60,053 nt of DNA from Bifidobacterium moraviense. GTDB lineage: Bacteria > Actinomycetota > Actinomycetes > Actinomycetales > Bifidobacteriaceae. The translations under genes and the position numbers were made by a program. Shown here in pieces: positions 59,921 to 60,053 of the stretch. The stretch is taken from positions 1-60,053 of the forward strand of contig NZ_JAAIIH010000016.1 in assembly GCF_012932365.1 (NCBI RefSeq), written 5' to 3'. The first letter of the stretch is position 1; the number at the start of each line of letters is the position of its first letter. The notes below the pieces were generated by a model that saw only the letters and a list, made by a program, of their open reading frames with translations, ran no database searches and was not told where the DNA came from.

Positions 59921-60053
59921 TCACTGGGGCTGCTTGCCGATGTAGGCCAGAATGCCGCCGTCGACGTACAGCACGAGGCCGTTGACGAAGTCGGAGGCGT
60001 CGGAGGCGAGGAAGACGGCGGGGCCCTGGAGGTCCTCGGGGGTGCCCCAGCGG
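59921..60053 (-). CDS. kduD: Short-chain dehydrogenase, KduD/DhuD type (C-terminal part only)
   Basis: The gene runs off the right edge, leaving 44 residues. They read [20 protein letters not shown], then [20 protein letters not shown] and QPQ. The Arg-Trp-Gly-x-Pro-Glu-Asp-Leu and Val-Asp-Gly-Gly pattern is the C-terminus of classical short-chain dehydrogenases of the gluconate-5-dehydrogenase/KduD group. The expected reaction is reduction of 3-deoxy-2,5-hexodiulosonate to 2-keto-3-deoxygluconate, directly after the adjacent isomerase. Confidence 0.8.
   Translation of the reverse strand, partial: RWGTPEDLQGPAVFLASDASDFVNGLVLYVDGGILAYIGKQPQ

Overview
The window is chromosomal DNA of a high-GC actinobacterium, almost certainly a Bifidobacterium. 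The gene order argS, lysA, hom, thrB, the order rne, rplU, rpmA, a Maf-Nudix fusion, NucS in place of MutSL, and the style of the ABC sugar-binding lipoproteins all point there. The species cannot be named from sequence alone.

Layout. 0-1.4 kb: an orphan AbiEi/DUF559-like gene between two copies of a palindromic repeat. 1.6-7.9 kb: core genes (L27, L21, RNase E/G, DapE) and an AEC-type carrier. 8-21 kb: accessory carbohydrate genes, namely a DUF5107-TPR protein, a GH2 enzyme and an AraC regulator, then an ABC exporter pair, then a DUF2264 protein with a LacI regulator. 21-22.6 kb: a second AbiEi/DUF559-like gene, again between hairpin arrays. 22.6-38.5 kb: core genes (Maf-Nudix, ThrB, Hom, LysA, ArgS, RidA, tRNA-Arg(CCG), CYTH protein, thioredoxin-like TPR protein, a membrane protein/lipoprotein operon, FKBP lipoprotein, NucS). 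38.7-60 kb: a pectin-oligosaccharide utilisation locus.

The pectin locus has two sugar-binding lipoproteins, one MalF/MalG permease pair, a YesL-like DUF624 protein, three GH28 enzymes, a GH105 unsaturated uronyl hydrolase, a CE8 pectin methylesterase, a GPH-type symporter, a LacI regulator, an RpiB/LacAB-type isomerase and the C-terminus of a KduD/DhuD-type dehydrogenase. None of the enzymes has a signal peptide and no pectate lyase is visible. The inferred pathway is uptake of pectic oligosaccharides by ABC transporter or symporter, intracellular demethylation and exo-cleavage, release of 4,5-unsaturated uronate by GH105, and conversion through 4-deoxy-5-hexosulose uronate to 2-keto-3-deoxygluconate by the isomerase and dehydrogenase.

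The non-coding DNA is unusually structured. There are palindrome arrays on both sides of single genes (two AbiEi/DUF559 genes and the GPH transporter, the latter with 6 + 6 hairpins at a 94-bp period). A dispersed double-hairpin element sits next to gene 3' ends and twice lies between copies of the adjacent gene's 3' end. At five genes a short unit at the stop codon is repeated several times past the gene end, in three cases placing a TGA in every frame. These patterns are the most novel material here.
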